Shown here piece after piece: positions 9,514-22,293 of a DNA stretch of 64,000 nt. The translations under genes and the position numbers were made by a program. This DNA is from Craterostigma plantagineum (taxonomy: Eukaryota > Streptophyta > Magnoliopsida > Lamiales > Linderniaceae). The notes beneath the pieces were generated by a model, which ran no database searches, was not told the DNA's origin, and saw only the letters and a program-made list of their open reading frames with translations. Each line of letters begins with the position of its first letter. The first letter of the stretch is position 1. The stretch covers positions 176,001 through 240,000 of the forward strand of contig JAPQWV010000760.1 in the NCBI GenBank assembly GCA_027422505.1. The letters are read 5' to 3'.

Positions 9514-10290
9514 TGTCGGGTAGCCCCGGGTGTCCCGAGATCGAATCCCAGACGCAGCGGAAGTTTAAAATTTTTCCCGGGATCCGCGTAAGGAGCCCCG
9601 GATCGCTTGGTTATGTAAAGAAAATATGCATGACACGTTATAGGGTTTCGTAGCTTACCCTCGTAGCGAAGATCCTAGCTCTCGCCTTGCCGTCCCGGTT
9701 GTCTAGTTCGCTCGAGCAACGTCGTGACCTCTCCGAGCTCCAACGCCTTGGCAAGATCGCCACGCCGACCCCGGGACGTATCCAAATTCCACCACCTTCC
9801 AAGGATGGCTAGAAATGTGGGGAAGATGTTTTAGAAGAGATGTGTTTAGTGTGTGTGTGATTTCTAAAATTCACAAACACTTAGGTTTTTCTCAAATATC
9901 AACCTAAAACACTCTCACCACTCTCTAAACTCTAATTTTTAGTGTGAGAAAGCTTGGATTAAATTATGGACGAAATTCTTCAAAGTAATAAAGATTAAAT
10001 CAACTTTCACCCTTTGAAATTGATTTTAATCATAATTAATCCAAATCATATCATATATGACTCATAACTTGTTTGTTTCCTTTGTATTATATCATCTAAT
10101 GACTAGACATTGTCTCACAAGTCTAACAAAAGAACAAGGAACGCATTTGGATTTGATTTGGACAAGTTTTGACCAAAAACTGTCGGTTCACGGCCTCTTG
10201 CAAAGGCCTTCACGGCCGTGACGAGCTTAGCCAAGCTTCTGCCCGTCATCACGGCCAGATTCACGGCCATGAACAAGTCCCTGACGGCCT
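9514..10290 (-). mobile_element. Truncated LARD LTR (first ~777 bp) made by the 2.97-kb duplication
   Basis: It starts TGTCGGGTAGCC after CATAC, exactly like the LARD LTR at 12488, and stops abruptly at 10290 where ORF2 sequence resumes. It shares private variants with the LTR at 12488 (GATCCGCG, AAATGTGGGG), showing it was copied from that LTR and is not an independent insertion. Confidence 0.9.
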
Positions 10291-11464
10291 TCACGAGCGT
10301 GTTCAGTCATCGGTGGAAGTGAGCTTTGCCCTATTTCTACCTCGGGTTGTGCTTCTTGTTGAAGAACCTCCTCAATAGGTTCTTCGAGCATGCCTACATG
10401 GATAGGCACTTCCACTTGGAGCTCTTGATATTGATCTTCAGCTTCCATTTCGAGAGCCACCTCGTCGATCATCGTGGCATCCATGTCTGGTAGCTGAGAT
10501 TCTTGGACTGAAGGCTCCTGTTCAAGCTCCTGGGCCACTGCATCGATCATTGTGTCCTCAGGGCTTTGTTGTTGGTGAGGGCTGACTGCGAAATCTGTCG
10601 GGGGCCCTCTGATCATCTGTTCCGTCAGATGATTCTCCCGGCAGAACCTTTGGTATTCGGCTCCCGAGGGGTCGGCGAGCCTCAGCAACTCGAACGGAAT
10701 GGCCATTGATGGCTTGTCCAAATCCGTAAGCTTCGGGTTGTGAAAGAACTTGAGCCGCGGTGGTTGGTAACTCCCTCCAGGAGGTAGACGAGGGATATTC
10801 AGCTCATACATCTCCATGTATTGTCTAATGATTATGGAGAACCACCGAGCATACGGCACATTCTTTGATCGTTTGTTTTCCTTATGCCTGATCTGCTCTG
10901 CTAGATCATTCCAGATCAGTTGAGCAAAATCGTAATTCCGCAAGAAGGCGATTCCATGGAAGATACATAGAATGTTGCCATTGCCTTGTCGAAGCCTACG
11001 TGTTTTGCTGACAGACACTTGTTGATGATGCCAAATAGTGTCTTCCAGGGGTGAGGGATTCCGTTGCTCTGAACTTGAGCAAGCTTGGTTAGCGGCAGAC
11101 GGTATCCCATGTGAAGAAAGTCACGCACGAGCTCTGCATCAATAGGAATGGGGTCGTAATTTGGGCTGTAGGGGAGGTCGAGGATAAGACCGAAGTCATT
11201 CTTGTTAATGTTTAGGTGCTTCGTCCCTATCACCGTTGTGAAACTGTACGCCCCATCAATAACTTGGCTCTTGATCATCCCCCAAAACTACTGGAGGTAG
11301 ACCATTGGCACAGAGCCGTCACCGTTGGAGCATGCCACAGGGGATGGCCTTGTAGTATCGACACCACGATCTCGTCCGGACACCTAAAGGTGGTCAGGTC
11401 GAGTTGGTAATTGGTCTCGTGAACATTGAGGTACATGACCTTCTCATATATGTGGTTGTATGTT
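10291..11464 (-). pseudogene. ORF2 partial second copy in unit 2 of the tandem duplication
   Basis: This duplicates 7317-8490 almost exactly, with the same frameshift inside the DFAQLIWNDL region and the same missing start. At its 3' side (minus strand) the frame runs into LTR sequence, giving a chimeric tail EGRQGLVHGRESGRDDG that is an artefact of the duplication. It is closer to copy B than to unit 1 at some positions (CTTGTCCAAATC against CTTGTTCAAATC). Confidence 0.8.
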
Positions 11465-12487
11465 CAAGAATATAATTGGAGTCGAATTTCGAATTTATCA
11501 AATCATAATAATGGGTCATGTCATAGCATGTTTGAATAAATTCGTAACTGAAATCATGAAATTTGCACATAGATCATACGAAGTGAATATTGAGAAACAA
11601 TTCAATTTCAACATAAGTATGTAAGTTCGATTGAAATTTCAGTTGAAAATTTTTTCTAGGTGTTGAAGCACTGTTCACTCCGTGCTTTTTGTCGCGCGAG
11701 AATTGAAATTCTCAATTAAATTGTCTAAGTGCAATTTTGAATGCAATTCTCCGTGCTAATTTGCGATCGAGAAAAATTTTGTTCTTTAAGGTCCGCTACA
11801 CTGGAAAAAGACTTAGAGATTTTACTGAGTGCTAAATGTTTTAGGCGTGGTACTGTAGCGGAGAGATTTTACGATCGAGAAAAATTTCTGTGTAAATTTA
11901 CGATCGAGAAATTAGATTTACCCGTAAATTTACGATCGAGAAATTTTTCCGCGCATGAATAAAATTTTCGCTGTGAAAGTTATCGAGCGAGAAAGTATTT
12001 TGATTTTAAACAGTTTTATGCTGTGAAATTTTACGATCGAGAAAATTGACAGCGAGAAACTAGGTGACTTGCCGAGAAAATTTTTGATTGATAAAATCAT
12101 CACTGTGCATGTTTGCGATCGTGAAATTTTATCGTCGAAAAATCAATTTTATCGCCGCTAAAATTTTCGACCGGGAATAAAATTGAAAACGAAATTACTG
12201 TTTGCGATTGTAAGTTTTGCGCTCGAAACTAAATTGCAATCTATTTTATCTATCTCTTTCAGTAATCTTATCGCTCGCATAAAATCCAAATTCAATTTCT
12301 CGATTGTAATTATTTTTCAATCTACGTTATCTATCTTAACGACTAAGTCAAACGTTTAGCGATCGAAAAACTTTTACAATGCAAACAGTAGATCAATTGA
12401 AACTCAATTGACACGGTTTGTGGGCGAGAAAGTTCTTCGATGCCTTTAAAAGTTAAAAACCCACCCAGTTTAGTCTATCCTTCATAC
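11465..12487. other. Copia spacer between ORF2 and the nested LARD (unit 2); no gene
   Basis: AT-rich non-coding DNA, a second copy of 8491-9513, containing the CGATCGAGAAA cluster at 11764-12045. It ends with CATAC (12483-12487), the left target duplication of the LARD. Confidence 0.75.
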
Positions 12488-14748
12488 TGTCGGGTAGCCC
12501 CGGGTGTCCCGAGATCGAATCCCAGACGCAGCGGAAGTTTAAAATTTTTCCCGGGATCCGCGTAAGGAGCCCCGGATCGCTTGGTTATGTAAAGAAAATA
12601 TGCATGACACGTTATAGGGTTTTCGTAGCTTACCCTCGTAGCGAAGATCCTAGCTCTCGCCTTGCCGTCCCGGTTGTCTAGTTCGCTCCGAGCAACGTCG
12701 TGACCTTTCCGAGCTCCAACGCCTTGGCAAGATCGCCACGCCGACCCCGGGACGTATCCAAATTCCACCACCTTCCAAGGATGGCTAGAAATGTGGGGAA
12801 GATGTTTTAGAAGAGATGTGTTTAGTGTGTGTGTGATTTCTAAAATTCACAAACACTTAGGTTTTTCTCAAATATCAACCTAAAATACTCTCACCACTCT
12901 CTAAACTCTAATTTTTAGTGTGAGAAAGCTTGGATTAAATTATGGACGAAATTCTTCAAAGTAATAAAGATTAAATCAACTTTCACCCTTTGAAATTGAT
13001 TTTAATCATAATTAATCCAAATCATATCATATATGACTCATAACTTGTTTGTTTCCTTTGTATTATATCATCTAATGACTAGACATTGTCTCACAAGTCT
13101 AACAAAAGAACAAGGAACGCATTTGGATTTGATTTGGACAAGTTTTGACCAAAAACTGTCGGTTCACGGCCTCTTGCAAAGGCCTTCACGGCCGTGACGA
13201 GCTTAGCCAAGCTTCTGCCCGTCATCACGGCCCGATTCACGGCCATGAACAAGTCCCTGACGGCCTTCACGGCCTGGGACATGATGGTCATGGCCGTGAC
13301 CAAGTCGGGGCCAAAAAACATGGCCTCTGTCGACCTTCACGGCCTCTTGCACAAGGTGTCACGGCCGTGACACATTCGACAGCTTTGCGACAGTTAAGTA
13401 GATCTCTTAGATCGAGGAGTAAACGATGTCCAATGGACCTAAAATTTTAACCACAGATATAATACTCACCAATCTTGATTCTGACCAAAGGGATTCTCAA
13501 TCCAAGGTCTAGATTGTGAGATATTAGTTTTTGAATCTGCTGCTACTTCTCAGGCGGGCTTCACGACCTTGACGAGCCTTGCTCATGATTGTAAACCCTA
13601 TTTTTGGTCCATTCTTTGTCATTTCGTTACGGGGAATCTTATTCCAAATAAACATAGTTTCTAAAACTAATATTTAATGTTTTATTAACGTCTCCAAGAC
13701 CGTAATGTAATAACACATCTCACTTTAGTAGATACTGTCTCGGTGATCCTTTTTAAGCCCGACTCTCTTGGTTCGTCTCAACCCGGCAAGGGAGGAATCC
13801 AAGAATTCGGTAAGCACCTAGCCAATCCCGTGGTACCGAATAAATCCCGTGTTGAGTACGTTCTTCGTATTTTACGAACCGACTATAGATCGTCGTAATA
13901 CGTATAGACTCTTCACATATGTCCGGTCGAGTGAGAGCCATGGTAATGTCAAACTCACTAACCCGGCACTATGTCAAATTCGTGATGAAGAAATTACTAA
14001 ACTACACTCCACGTCCCACGTGAGTTAGTTTTTATACTTTGCAAAGATTCCATAATTCCTTGTCCCTGAATATGCATAGGACATATACCTCGATTACTTG
14101 CGAGGTTGTGAATCCCTCACGACTATCAATGCCCAGTAGTTGCACTTCGTTGTCAAGACCGCATGTCGCCGCTGACCCATGTTCAACCTCGAACAAGGCG
14201 GGCCTAGCAAACTAGTAACAAGTCAGGACCCCGAAGCCAACTCTGTCAATGACCCTTCAGTCTAAGGTCCACGTATACTACTATAATCAATCGATCGATC
14301 ATTGACACTCAACGAGTAATTACGAGTCGTGTCCAAATACAAGTTAATCCCCTGATTCAACTCATACCAATGTTACGACCTCCCGCTTCCCAAGCGAATG
14401 ATTGACACACCATTTTAGAGTCATCAACAAATAAGTCATAATCGACATTCAGTCACCCTACTGAAGTCTAAGACTTATGAACTAATTTTATATCCGAGAA
14501 TAATAGCTCATCGGTGCCCCCTCTCTCATCCCATGAGAATCGGTGACTAAACTCGTATATATGGGTTTTATTTATTAACCTTCTCACCGGATGCCTAGTA
14601 AGACTAGATAGGTAAATAAATAATATGCCTAATTCCATAAATAAATATTTGAATACAATATCCAAATATTAAAGTGTGAATAACAGGTTCATGTTTATGC
14701 CCAATTCATTACATCCTCGAATGGCATTCCGATGGCATATCCCCAACA
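12488..14748 (-). mobile_element. LARD 3' LTR, copy A
   Basis: It begins TGTCGGGTAGCCCC and ends ATATCCCCAACA. A GC-rich cluster of CACGGCC motifs lies at 13165-13372, with two full CACGGCCGTGAC palindromes at 13187 and 13358. It lacks a 19-bp segment that both 5' LTRs carry (near 14311). It shares several private changes with the truncated copy at 9514. Confidence 0.9.
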
Positions 14749-14760
14749 ATCTCCCACTTG
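14749..14760 (-). promoter_or_regulatory. LARD polypurine tract, copy A
   Basis: On the minus strand CAAGTGGGAGAT abuts the 3' LTR start TGTTGGGGATAT. This is the expected position and composition of the plus-strand primer. Confidence 0.8.
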
Positions 14761-17700
14761 CACTCGGTGCCATATGCTGTGTGTATCTAATACTCGTCTT
14801 CAAAAGACGTTATTCAGCACTGCCTGTATAAAAGGCACAGTGAATGGGACGGCCACATTTCCGCGGCGCAATCTCCTGCATGGCTCAGCAGCCATTTTTC
14901 AACGATACATGCAACATGTAATATTTCTTTCTTTTCTTTTGTCTGGATTAACTGTGAGACAAAGGTTCGTTAGCTAAAGTAGTCATTCTGCTATTGTCGC
15001 ACCACAATGGCAGCAGTAGACCCACAATGCCTGGAACTATTTGAAGTTCTTCCAAGAAGACTTCAATATCCAAACTGATTTCTTACCTTCCAGGTAATTA
15101 TTTGCGCACGTGCGCATGGTTGACTTGGGATACGAGCTCTTACGATGCCCATTACTAACAGTAAGTACTTCCTCGAAACCATTTCAAGGTACTGTTCTAC
15201 CATTAAACTTTGTAAACCAAACCCTAAGTGGATTTTCGATCACCCACGTCAAACTGAAGTTCGAAAATAAGTCTAACTGTCCACCTATATTTCTCCATTC
15301 GAATAGACCAACATCATGGACTATTGTAATTACCTAGGTAGCCTTAATTTTGACAAACGCTCTTAGCGTATTTATCTTTTGTCAAACAAGCGAGTCAAAC
15401 TCCGCATATACAAGGCCACTTATTATAACTGTATATGTGACTTGATTCAGCTTTTCGATCTACCTCGCAACGAGAACAGAAAACTAAATCGTAGGCAATA
15501 ACCCTTTATCTTGTAATTGACCTTGTCTTTTCAAGTAAAGGGCCTGGGATAAACCTACCATTCTGTATTAAATACTATCTCCAAATAGTTTGTTCCATGA
15601 ATGTAGGTATTTTATCCCAAATCGTTTATGGAGAATTGGTCAAAGCCCCGCTTTTACCATTCGGAGTATTTCAATATTTTTATCTTTCCTAAAGGCAACA
15701 TCTCTCGTACAATACGAAGATTATATCTAACTCCCACTGCTTTTAATACGATACTAAAGGCTATCTTTGTACTTATGATTTCATAGTTCCCAACTATTTC
15801 ATCAAACCAAAGACACCAACTCCTGAAGGCTTAAGTAAGTCTGTATGACTTCTTTTCTATAATTTCACACACTATGAGCATCTGCTTGCGATATAAAAAC
15901 GTTGGGCTTTTCATTTACATCTCCTAGAGACATACGATTTTCACATCCGTCTGACAGATCTCGTAAAAGCGTGCATCTGTGTGAGTAAGATTTAGTAAAT
16001 TTTATTGCAACAATTGAAAAGGTTTCCTCAGAGTCAAAGCCCATCATTTAAGACTCAACCTTTTCCATACAAGCCTTGCTTCGTATATTTCAAGCAGTCT
16101 TTTAGATCTAATCAAGACATGGTTGTTGTGCATAGAGTTCATCTGCTCTCACAGAATAAACCATCTAAGCGAGTTTAACCATTATTGCTTGGTCAAGGGT
16201 AGTGAGATTGTTAATAACATATCCCTTCATTGCAGCAACCCCGTGCTCAATGCGTACTATACAGCTCGCAACAATCCCAATGCTCGACATGTATTATACA
16301 GTATCTCTCAGGCTGGCGAGACACTCTACCCGCACTATGCAACTATGGGTGTATCTCAGACTTTTCTTTCAGTGCGGTCTAGCACTAAAACATCTTAAGG
16401 TGTTTCGGTCAACATTCCCAGTGTTACCACTCCCACTCTTCATTCTCGAATAAACCATTTTTTAAAAATTCATGAGCCTCTAAGGCTTTGACGTTTTTCA
16501 AAACTGTCAAAAGTGAGGTTGTCAATGTTGAGTTCCAAGACAACAACGACCTTAATATTCTCCTTTTTCATATACACAACTGCATAAGCTTTCCCACTCA
16601 AATGGGGCAACCCCATTTATATGATTTAAGCTCAGTATCTTACTAATTCCAAATTTCGTAAGGTGCAAATTAATTGACCTTAAAGGAATTCTGTATAGAA
16701 CGTTCATTGCCTTTCATACACAAACCCACACCATATGGGAACAATTTAGTTCAGCAAAGATCAAACTTTATCCAATATTGTTTGATATCATACAACTGTT
16801 GAAGCGCATGCGTGACTATCGACTATGATGGCCCGCGTGCATGAAGTCTAACTTCTCGTCTCGAGACATCATCAACAGCATTCTTAGTTAACTGTGAAAA
16901 GATGACGCTCTTTCCAAAGAACTCATTCTTAACTCGAGAATAATTAGCCAGTTTGATCAAATCAAATGCTTCTTTTATCTCGCTGTTTATTTTAACTCGA
17001 GAATAATTAGCCAAGGATTTAAAATTTGTAACTTAACGCATACACTAATCTATAAGAAAAGTGATTATTTGTGAAGTTTAAAAATTAATAGAAATTACCT
17101 TGGGCAAATACAATATTTTGTCCACAAACATTAGTGTGGGTCAAACCCGGAAGATTTATGACTCTTTTATTAATTCCCTGTGAAGGGTGATTTGTCACCT
17201 TTTGCTGATGTTATGAGATTCCCACGACTTAACAATGTCGTGTTTATCCAACACTTGAATCTCGAACTTCGGCATAACCAAATCAAAGAGACAATAAAAT
17301 TTCTTTATCAACTCAAAGTTGCTTTTGTTGGTAATTCATTTCACAGTTTTAAATTTGGACAATACAATATTATTTTCGAACAGTTATTAATTGCCAGTGA
17401 ATTTATTTCAAAAATAAAATCGCATACATTGATTCAAAATAATGTATTTAATAACCCATTGGGTATTTTAAGGCAATTATGTAACTGAAACTATGCCCAA
17501 ATTTAAACAGAGAAATATTGATGCAATGTAATTATTTGGACACCTTGTCCGCATTTAACATTGATCATAATCTCTCAATGCTGAAAAACTTCCACTGGAA
17601 TCTAGTATGTTCATAACTAATAAGTGAGTACCATCTCAACTTATCTAGAACCCAGTCATTGTTTTAAAATAATTAGTTTCAAAAACATATTATTCAAAAT

Positions 17701-19997
17701 TTAAGGCCCTCAAACTCAAAGTTTAGGTAAGTACAAATTCCAATGCCTTGCCCTTGGAAATACTTGTCCAACCCAATTGGACCCTTTTATTACGTTCTCT
17801 TATTCTTTATGTGTATTGGATCGATAGACTCAAATATGAAGCTATCCAAGATTGCTGTTTTACAGCCTTTTTATGAAGTAATAAATTTATGCCAACTTAT
17901 GCCACAATGGCTAGTTGTACATTATTACTAAACGATCCATTTTACGAGAATATGCATTTTCGAAAAAATCCATATTAGGACCATCCTTAGATTGGATCAA
18001 ATCCATATTGTTCAGTCCCACCAAACAATAAAGCAGTATTCATATATAATGGGTTTGTCAATCATAATAGAAAGAAATATAATGCAGAAGACATAACAAT
18101 TATTGGGTCGAACGTATTATTTGTCAGGCACTGAAATGACTTTTTCTCTTGGCCTGACTCCCACTATTTTAATGCAAAATCTCATTCTCCCGATAGAGAT
18201 TTCGGAAACCTCGTTGATGGTTTCATAGTGGGGTTGAGATCCCCGCTCCACAGAAATAAGCCTCAACCTAACAGTTTGTTGGCCTATTAATCGAACGGCG
18301 TCGTGTCCCACACGAACCCATAGATGGCCTCGTGTCTCACACGAGTCCATCTCATGGGTGTTTCAACAACTACGTCTCCGGTCAGGAACCCTCACCCTAA
18401 CAGGAATAATTGGGAAATAACCAGCCCAAGTGCGACCTATCAACGTCTGGCTCAATCCTAACATTTAGAAATTCCCGCCCGTAGGATAACACTTTATAAG
18501 GCGTGAATATGTTCGGAGAGCGGCGTTTCGACAGTCACCCGAAATTCCACGACAAGAGTGAAATGTTTGGCGCCGATAACTCGGAACAAACCGCACACAC
18601 ACTCAAGCCGTATCAATAACGAGCTTGACTTTAAATGTCTTAACGCACTCGGACCAACTACAACAAGAGCGAGATGATCGGCGCCGATAACTCGGAACAA
18701 ACCTCACACGACACTCAAGTGCAATGGTTTCGAGCTTGATAGAAGACAGGAACCAAGTCCCTTTACTCACTTAGTATTTTGTCCAACCGGGAGAATACGT
18801 CTCACATGCAAGCACTTAATAATGCACGTTCAAACAAACATGCACTAAATCGCGGTAAACCTAGTTTGCCTACAAGACGACCAGCGCAGACTATTTCTAC
18901 TCTACTATATTTATTTCATAAAAATAACATCTCTTCATCTTTGGGGTAACGCCATGTCTTCGAGCGATCTCCAAGTCCTCGAACGACTTCTATTGTATTT
19001 TCGCCTCGTACTCGTACGTCCACCATACTTAAACTAATTTTTCTACAAATTAATAAAGTACAGAACGGGGGGATCAGTTGTCCCGGACAACCCGTATAAT
19101 ATCAAATAAAATACAACCCGGGGGGAACCTTGTCACCCTTAACACATCACCCGAAAATAGAGCCTAAGTCCACGCTGACGTCATTATCATATCATGCATA
19201 CACAACATAAATACGTACGCGACAACAAACGCTCAAAGAAGCCGAAATGAAATTTTGGGCTTGTCTTGGGCCAAGCCCATTAGTCCCATTAGGGTTACTT
19301 ATTGGGCTTAAACTATTTAAAGACCCATTAGAACTATTAACATGACCCAATCATTTAAAGTCCTAAAATGAATGGAATTGGACCAAAACCTTATCGGCCA
19401 ATCGAAATGTTCAGACAGCCCGGAACACAAAAACAACGTCACCGGTCCTCATCGCTACTTCATCGGAGTCGGACTTCGCCATCACCGGAGTTCAGACCCG
19501 GATCCGTTGAACGTCACAGTCCCGATAAAAATTGCGTAATTTAACGCACGACAAGGGGCAGCCGCTCGTTTTTGAGCTTTCGACGAGTCCCTCAAACTCG
19601 AATCGGAAGTCGTTGGCAATGAGGCTTCACCCCGAGCCAATGAGCCTCACTATTCTCGTCTTAGGTATCGCTGAAAATTTCCGTTCAAACCACGTCTAAC
19701 GTTTTTACACAGATCTACTCTAGACCTCTAGATCTAAGCAATCTTAGTAAAGTACACCCTTAAACTCATCTCCAAGAGTAAAGTTATAATCCCCGGGGAG
19801 ACAACCACTACGGTTTCTCACCACGGCGCTACAATACGTCGGATCGCTCGTAACGAGACGGTGTTCCGACCATGCAAGCGCTCGGTTTGCAAACTCGAAC
19901 CGAGAACAACTCATGCTATGACGCTCGAGTGACTCAGTGATTTGCACAACCGAGATCATTTCGGGTTCATCTATGTCGTTTCTTAAAACCAAGCATG
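14761..19997 (-). other. LARD internal region, copy A; non-coding
   Basis: About 5.2 kb with only short spurious frames (longest about 100 codons, AT-biased, no retroelement motif). It contains a 111-bp tandem duplication around the palindrome GGCGCCGATAACTC (18569 and 18680) and paired CGTGTC(C/T)CACACGA repeats near 18300-18345. A short patch at 16989-17013 differs completely from copy B and matches sequence about 60 bp upstream. Most lines agree closely with 43300-48530. Confidence 0.8.
18555..18776 (-). repeat. 111-bp tandem duplication in LARD interior
   Basis: GGCGCCGATAACTCGGAACA occurs at 18569 and 18680, with flanking similarity including ACAAGAG upstream and ACTCAAG downstream. The units are diverged outside the core. 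The same arrangement is present in copy B near 47085-47306, so it predates the 28.5-kb duplication. Confidence 0.75.
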
Positions 19998-20009
19998 GCT
20001 CTGATACCA
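19998..20009 (-). promoter_or_regulatory. LARD primer-binding site (initiator tRNA-Met), copy A
   Basis: GCTCTGATACCA on the plus strand is TGGTATCAGAGC on the minus strand, the standard plant PBS matching the 3' end of initiator tRNA-Met. It lies one base from the 5' LTR that starts at 20011. Confidence 0.92.
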
Positions 20010-20010
20010 C

Positions 20011-22288
20011 TGTCGGGTAGCCCCGGGTGTCCCGAGATCGAATCCCAGACGCAGCGGAAGTTTAAAATTTTCCCGGGATCCCCGTAAGGAGCCCCGGATC
20101 GCTTGGTTATGTAAAGAAAATATGCATGACACGTTATAGGGTTTTCGTAGCTTACCCTCGTAGCGAAGATCCTAGCTCTCGCCTTGCCGTCCCGGTTGTC
20201 TAGTTCGCTCCGAGCAACGTCGTGACCTCTCCGAGCTCCAACGCCTTGGCAAGATCGTCACGCCGACCCCGGGACGTATCCAAATTCCACCACCTTCCAA
20301 GGATGGCTAGAAAGGTGGGGAAGATGTTTTAGAAGAGATGTGTTTAGTGTGTGTGTGATTTCTAAAATTCACAAACACTTAGGTTTTTCTCAAATATCAA
20401 CCTAAAATACTCTCACCACTCTCTAAACTCTAAGTTTTAGTGTGAGAAAGCTTGGATTAAATTATGGGCGAAATTCTTCAAAGTAATAAATATTAAATCA
20501 ACTTTCACCCTTTGAAATTGATTTTAATCATAATTAATCCAAATCATATCATATATGACTCATAACTTGTTTGTTTCCTTTGTATTATATCATCTAATGA
20601 CTAGACATTGTCCCACAAGTCTAACAAAAGAACAAGGAACGCATTTGGATTTGATTTGGACAAGTTTTGACCAAAAACTGTCGGTTCACGGCTTCTTGGA
20701 AAGGCCTTCACGGCCGTGACGAGCTTAGCCAAGCTTCTGCCCGTCATCACGGCCCGATTCACGGCCATGAACAAGTCCCTGACGGCCTTCACGGCCTGGG
20801 ACATGATGGTCACGGCCGTGACCAAGTCGGGGCCAAAAAACATGGCCTCTGTCGACCTTCACGGCCTCTTGCACAAGGTGTCACGGCCGTGACACATTCG
20901 ACAGCTTTGCGACAGTTACGTAGATCTCTTAGATCGAGGAGTAAACGATGTCCAATGGACCTAAAATTTTAACCACAGATATAATACTCACCAATCTTGA
21001 TTCTGACCAAATGGATTCTCAATCCAAGATCTAGATTGTGAGATATTAGTTTTTGAATCTGCTGCTACTTCTCAGGCGGCTTCACGACCTTGACGAGCCT
21101 TGCTCATGATTGTAAGCCCTATTTTTGGTCCATTCTTTGTCATTTCGTTACGGGAATCTTATTCCACATAAATATAGTTTCTAAAACTAATATTTAATGT
21201 TTTATTAACGTCTCCAAGACCGTAATGTAATAACACATCTCACTTTAGTAGATACTGTCTCGGTGATCCTTTTTAAGCCCGACTCTCTTGGTTCGTCTCA
21301 ACCCGGCAAGGGAGGAATCCAAGAATTCGGTAAGCACCTAGCCAATCCCGTGGTACCGAATAAATCCCGTGTTGAGTACGTTCTTCGTATTTTACGAACC
21401 GACTATAGATCGTCGTAATACGTATAGACTCTTCACATATGTCCCGGTCGAGTGAGAGCCATGGTAATGTCAAACTCACTAACCCGGCACTATGTCAAAT
21501 TCGTGATGAAGAAATTACTAAACTACACTCCACGTCCCACGTGAGTTAGTTTTTATACTTTGCAAAGATTCCGTAATTCCTTGTCCCGAATATGCATAGG
21601 AAATATACCTCGATTACTTGCGAGGTTGTGAATCCCTCACGACTATCAATGCCCAGTAATTGCACTTCGTTGTCAAGACCGAATGTCGCCGCTGACCCAT
21701 GTTCAACCTCGAACAAGGCGGGCCTAGCAAACTAGTAACAAGTCAGGACCCCGAAGCCAACTCTGTCAATGACCCTTCGGTGTAACGTCCACGTATACTA
21801 CTATAGTCAATCGATCGATCATTGACACTCAACGAGTAATTAGCCATGTGATCGTCGATTACGAGTCGTGTCCAAATACAAGTTAATCCCCTGATTCAAC
21901 TCATACCAATGTTACGACCTCCCGCTTCCCAAGCGAATGATTGGCACAACCATTTTAGAGTCATCAACAAATAAGTCATAATCGACATTCAGTCACCCTA
22001 CTGAAGTCTAAGACTTATGGACTAATTTTATATCCGAGAATAATAGCTCATCGGTGCCCCCTCTCTCATCCCATGAGAATCGGTGACTAAACTCGTATAT
22101 ATGGGTTTTATTTATTAACCTTCTCACCGGATGCCTAGTAAGACTATATAGGTAAATAAATAATATGCCTAATTCCATAAATAAATATTTGAATACAATA
22201 TCCAAATATTAAAGTGTGAATAACAGGTTCATGTTTATGCCAAATTCATTACATCCTCGAATGGCATTCCGAGGGCATATCCCCAACA
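20011..22288 (-). mobile_element. LARD 5' LTR, copy A
   Basis: It starts TGTCGGGTAGCCCC and ends CCCCAACA, followed by the target duplication CATAC. Compared with the 3' LTR it has an extra 19-bp segment near 21842, CTCTAAGTTTTAG in place of CTCTAATTTTTAG, and other single changes shared with the 5' LTR of copy B. CACGGCCGTGAC palindromes occur in the GC-rich cluster at 20690-20900. Confidence 0.9.
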
Positions 22289-22293
22289 CATAC

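Larger units (their letters stand above)
7317..13266. repeat. 2.97-kb tandem duplication spanning ORF2, spacer and LARD LTR
   Basis: Unit 1 is 7317-10290 and unit 2 is 10291-13266. Each holds the ORF2 N-terminal part, the ~1-kb copia spacer with CGATCGAGAAA motifs, and the first ~780 bp of the LARD LTR. At 10290/10291 the LTR sequence CTGACGGCCT runs straight into ORF2 sequence TCACGAGCGTG, with TCACG shared at the join. The offset is 2974, growing by two through single-base indels in the LTR. Both units share the 49-bp deletion at the ORF2 start, so they duplicated after it. Copy B (39187 onward) has no such duplication. Confidence 0.93.
12488..22288 (-). mobile_element. LARD-like non-coding LTR retrotransposon, copy A, nested in the copia element
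   Basis: LTRs at 12488-14748 (2261 bp, 3' LTR) and 20011-22288 (2278 bp, 5' LTR) flank a 5262-bp internal region. Target duplications CATAC lie at 12483-12487 and 22289-22293. A PBS for initiator tRNA-Met and a polypurine tract place it on the minus strand. No Gag, protease, RT or integrase motif could be found in either strand of the interior, so it must have moved with proteins from another element. Long LTRs with a conserved non-coding interior match the definition of large retrotransposon derivatives. Confidence 0.9.

Noticed and set aside
9514..10290. Independent solo or truncated LARD LTR insertion
   Set aside because: It shares private variants with the LTR at 12488 and ends at the 2.97-kb duplication join, so it is a by-product of that duplication.
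10227..11018. 263-codon ORF with tail EGRQGLVHGRESGRDDG as a distinct gene
   Set aside because: A chimera of ORF2 and LTR sequence created by the tandem duplication.
19998..20009. tRNA-Met gene
   Set aside because: Only the 12-base complement of the tRNA 3' end is present, next to an LTR; it is a primer-binding site.
19744..20010. 88-codon minus-strand ORF starting at the LARD primer-binding site
   Set aside because: The start falls in the PBS, there is no recognisable domain, and the frame is not supported by the rest of the interior.
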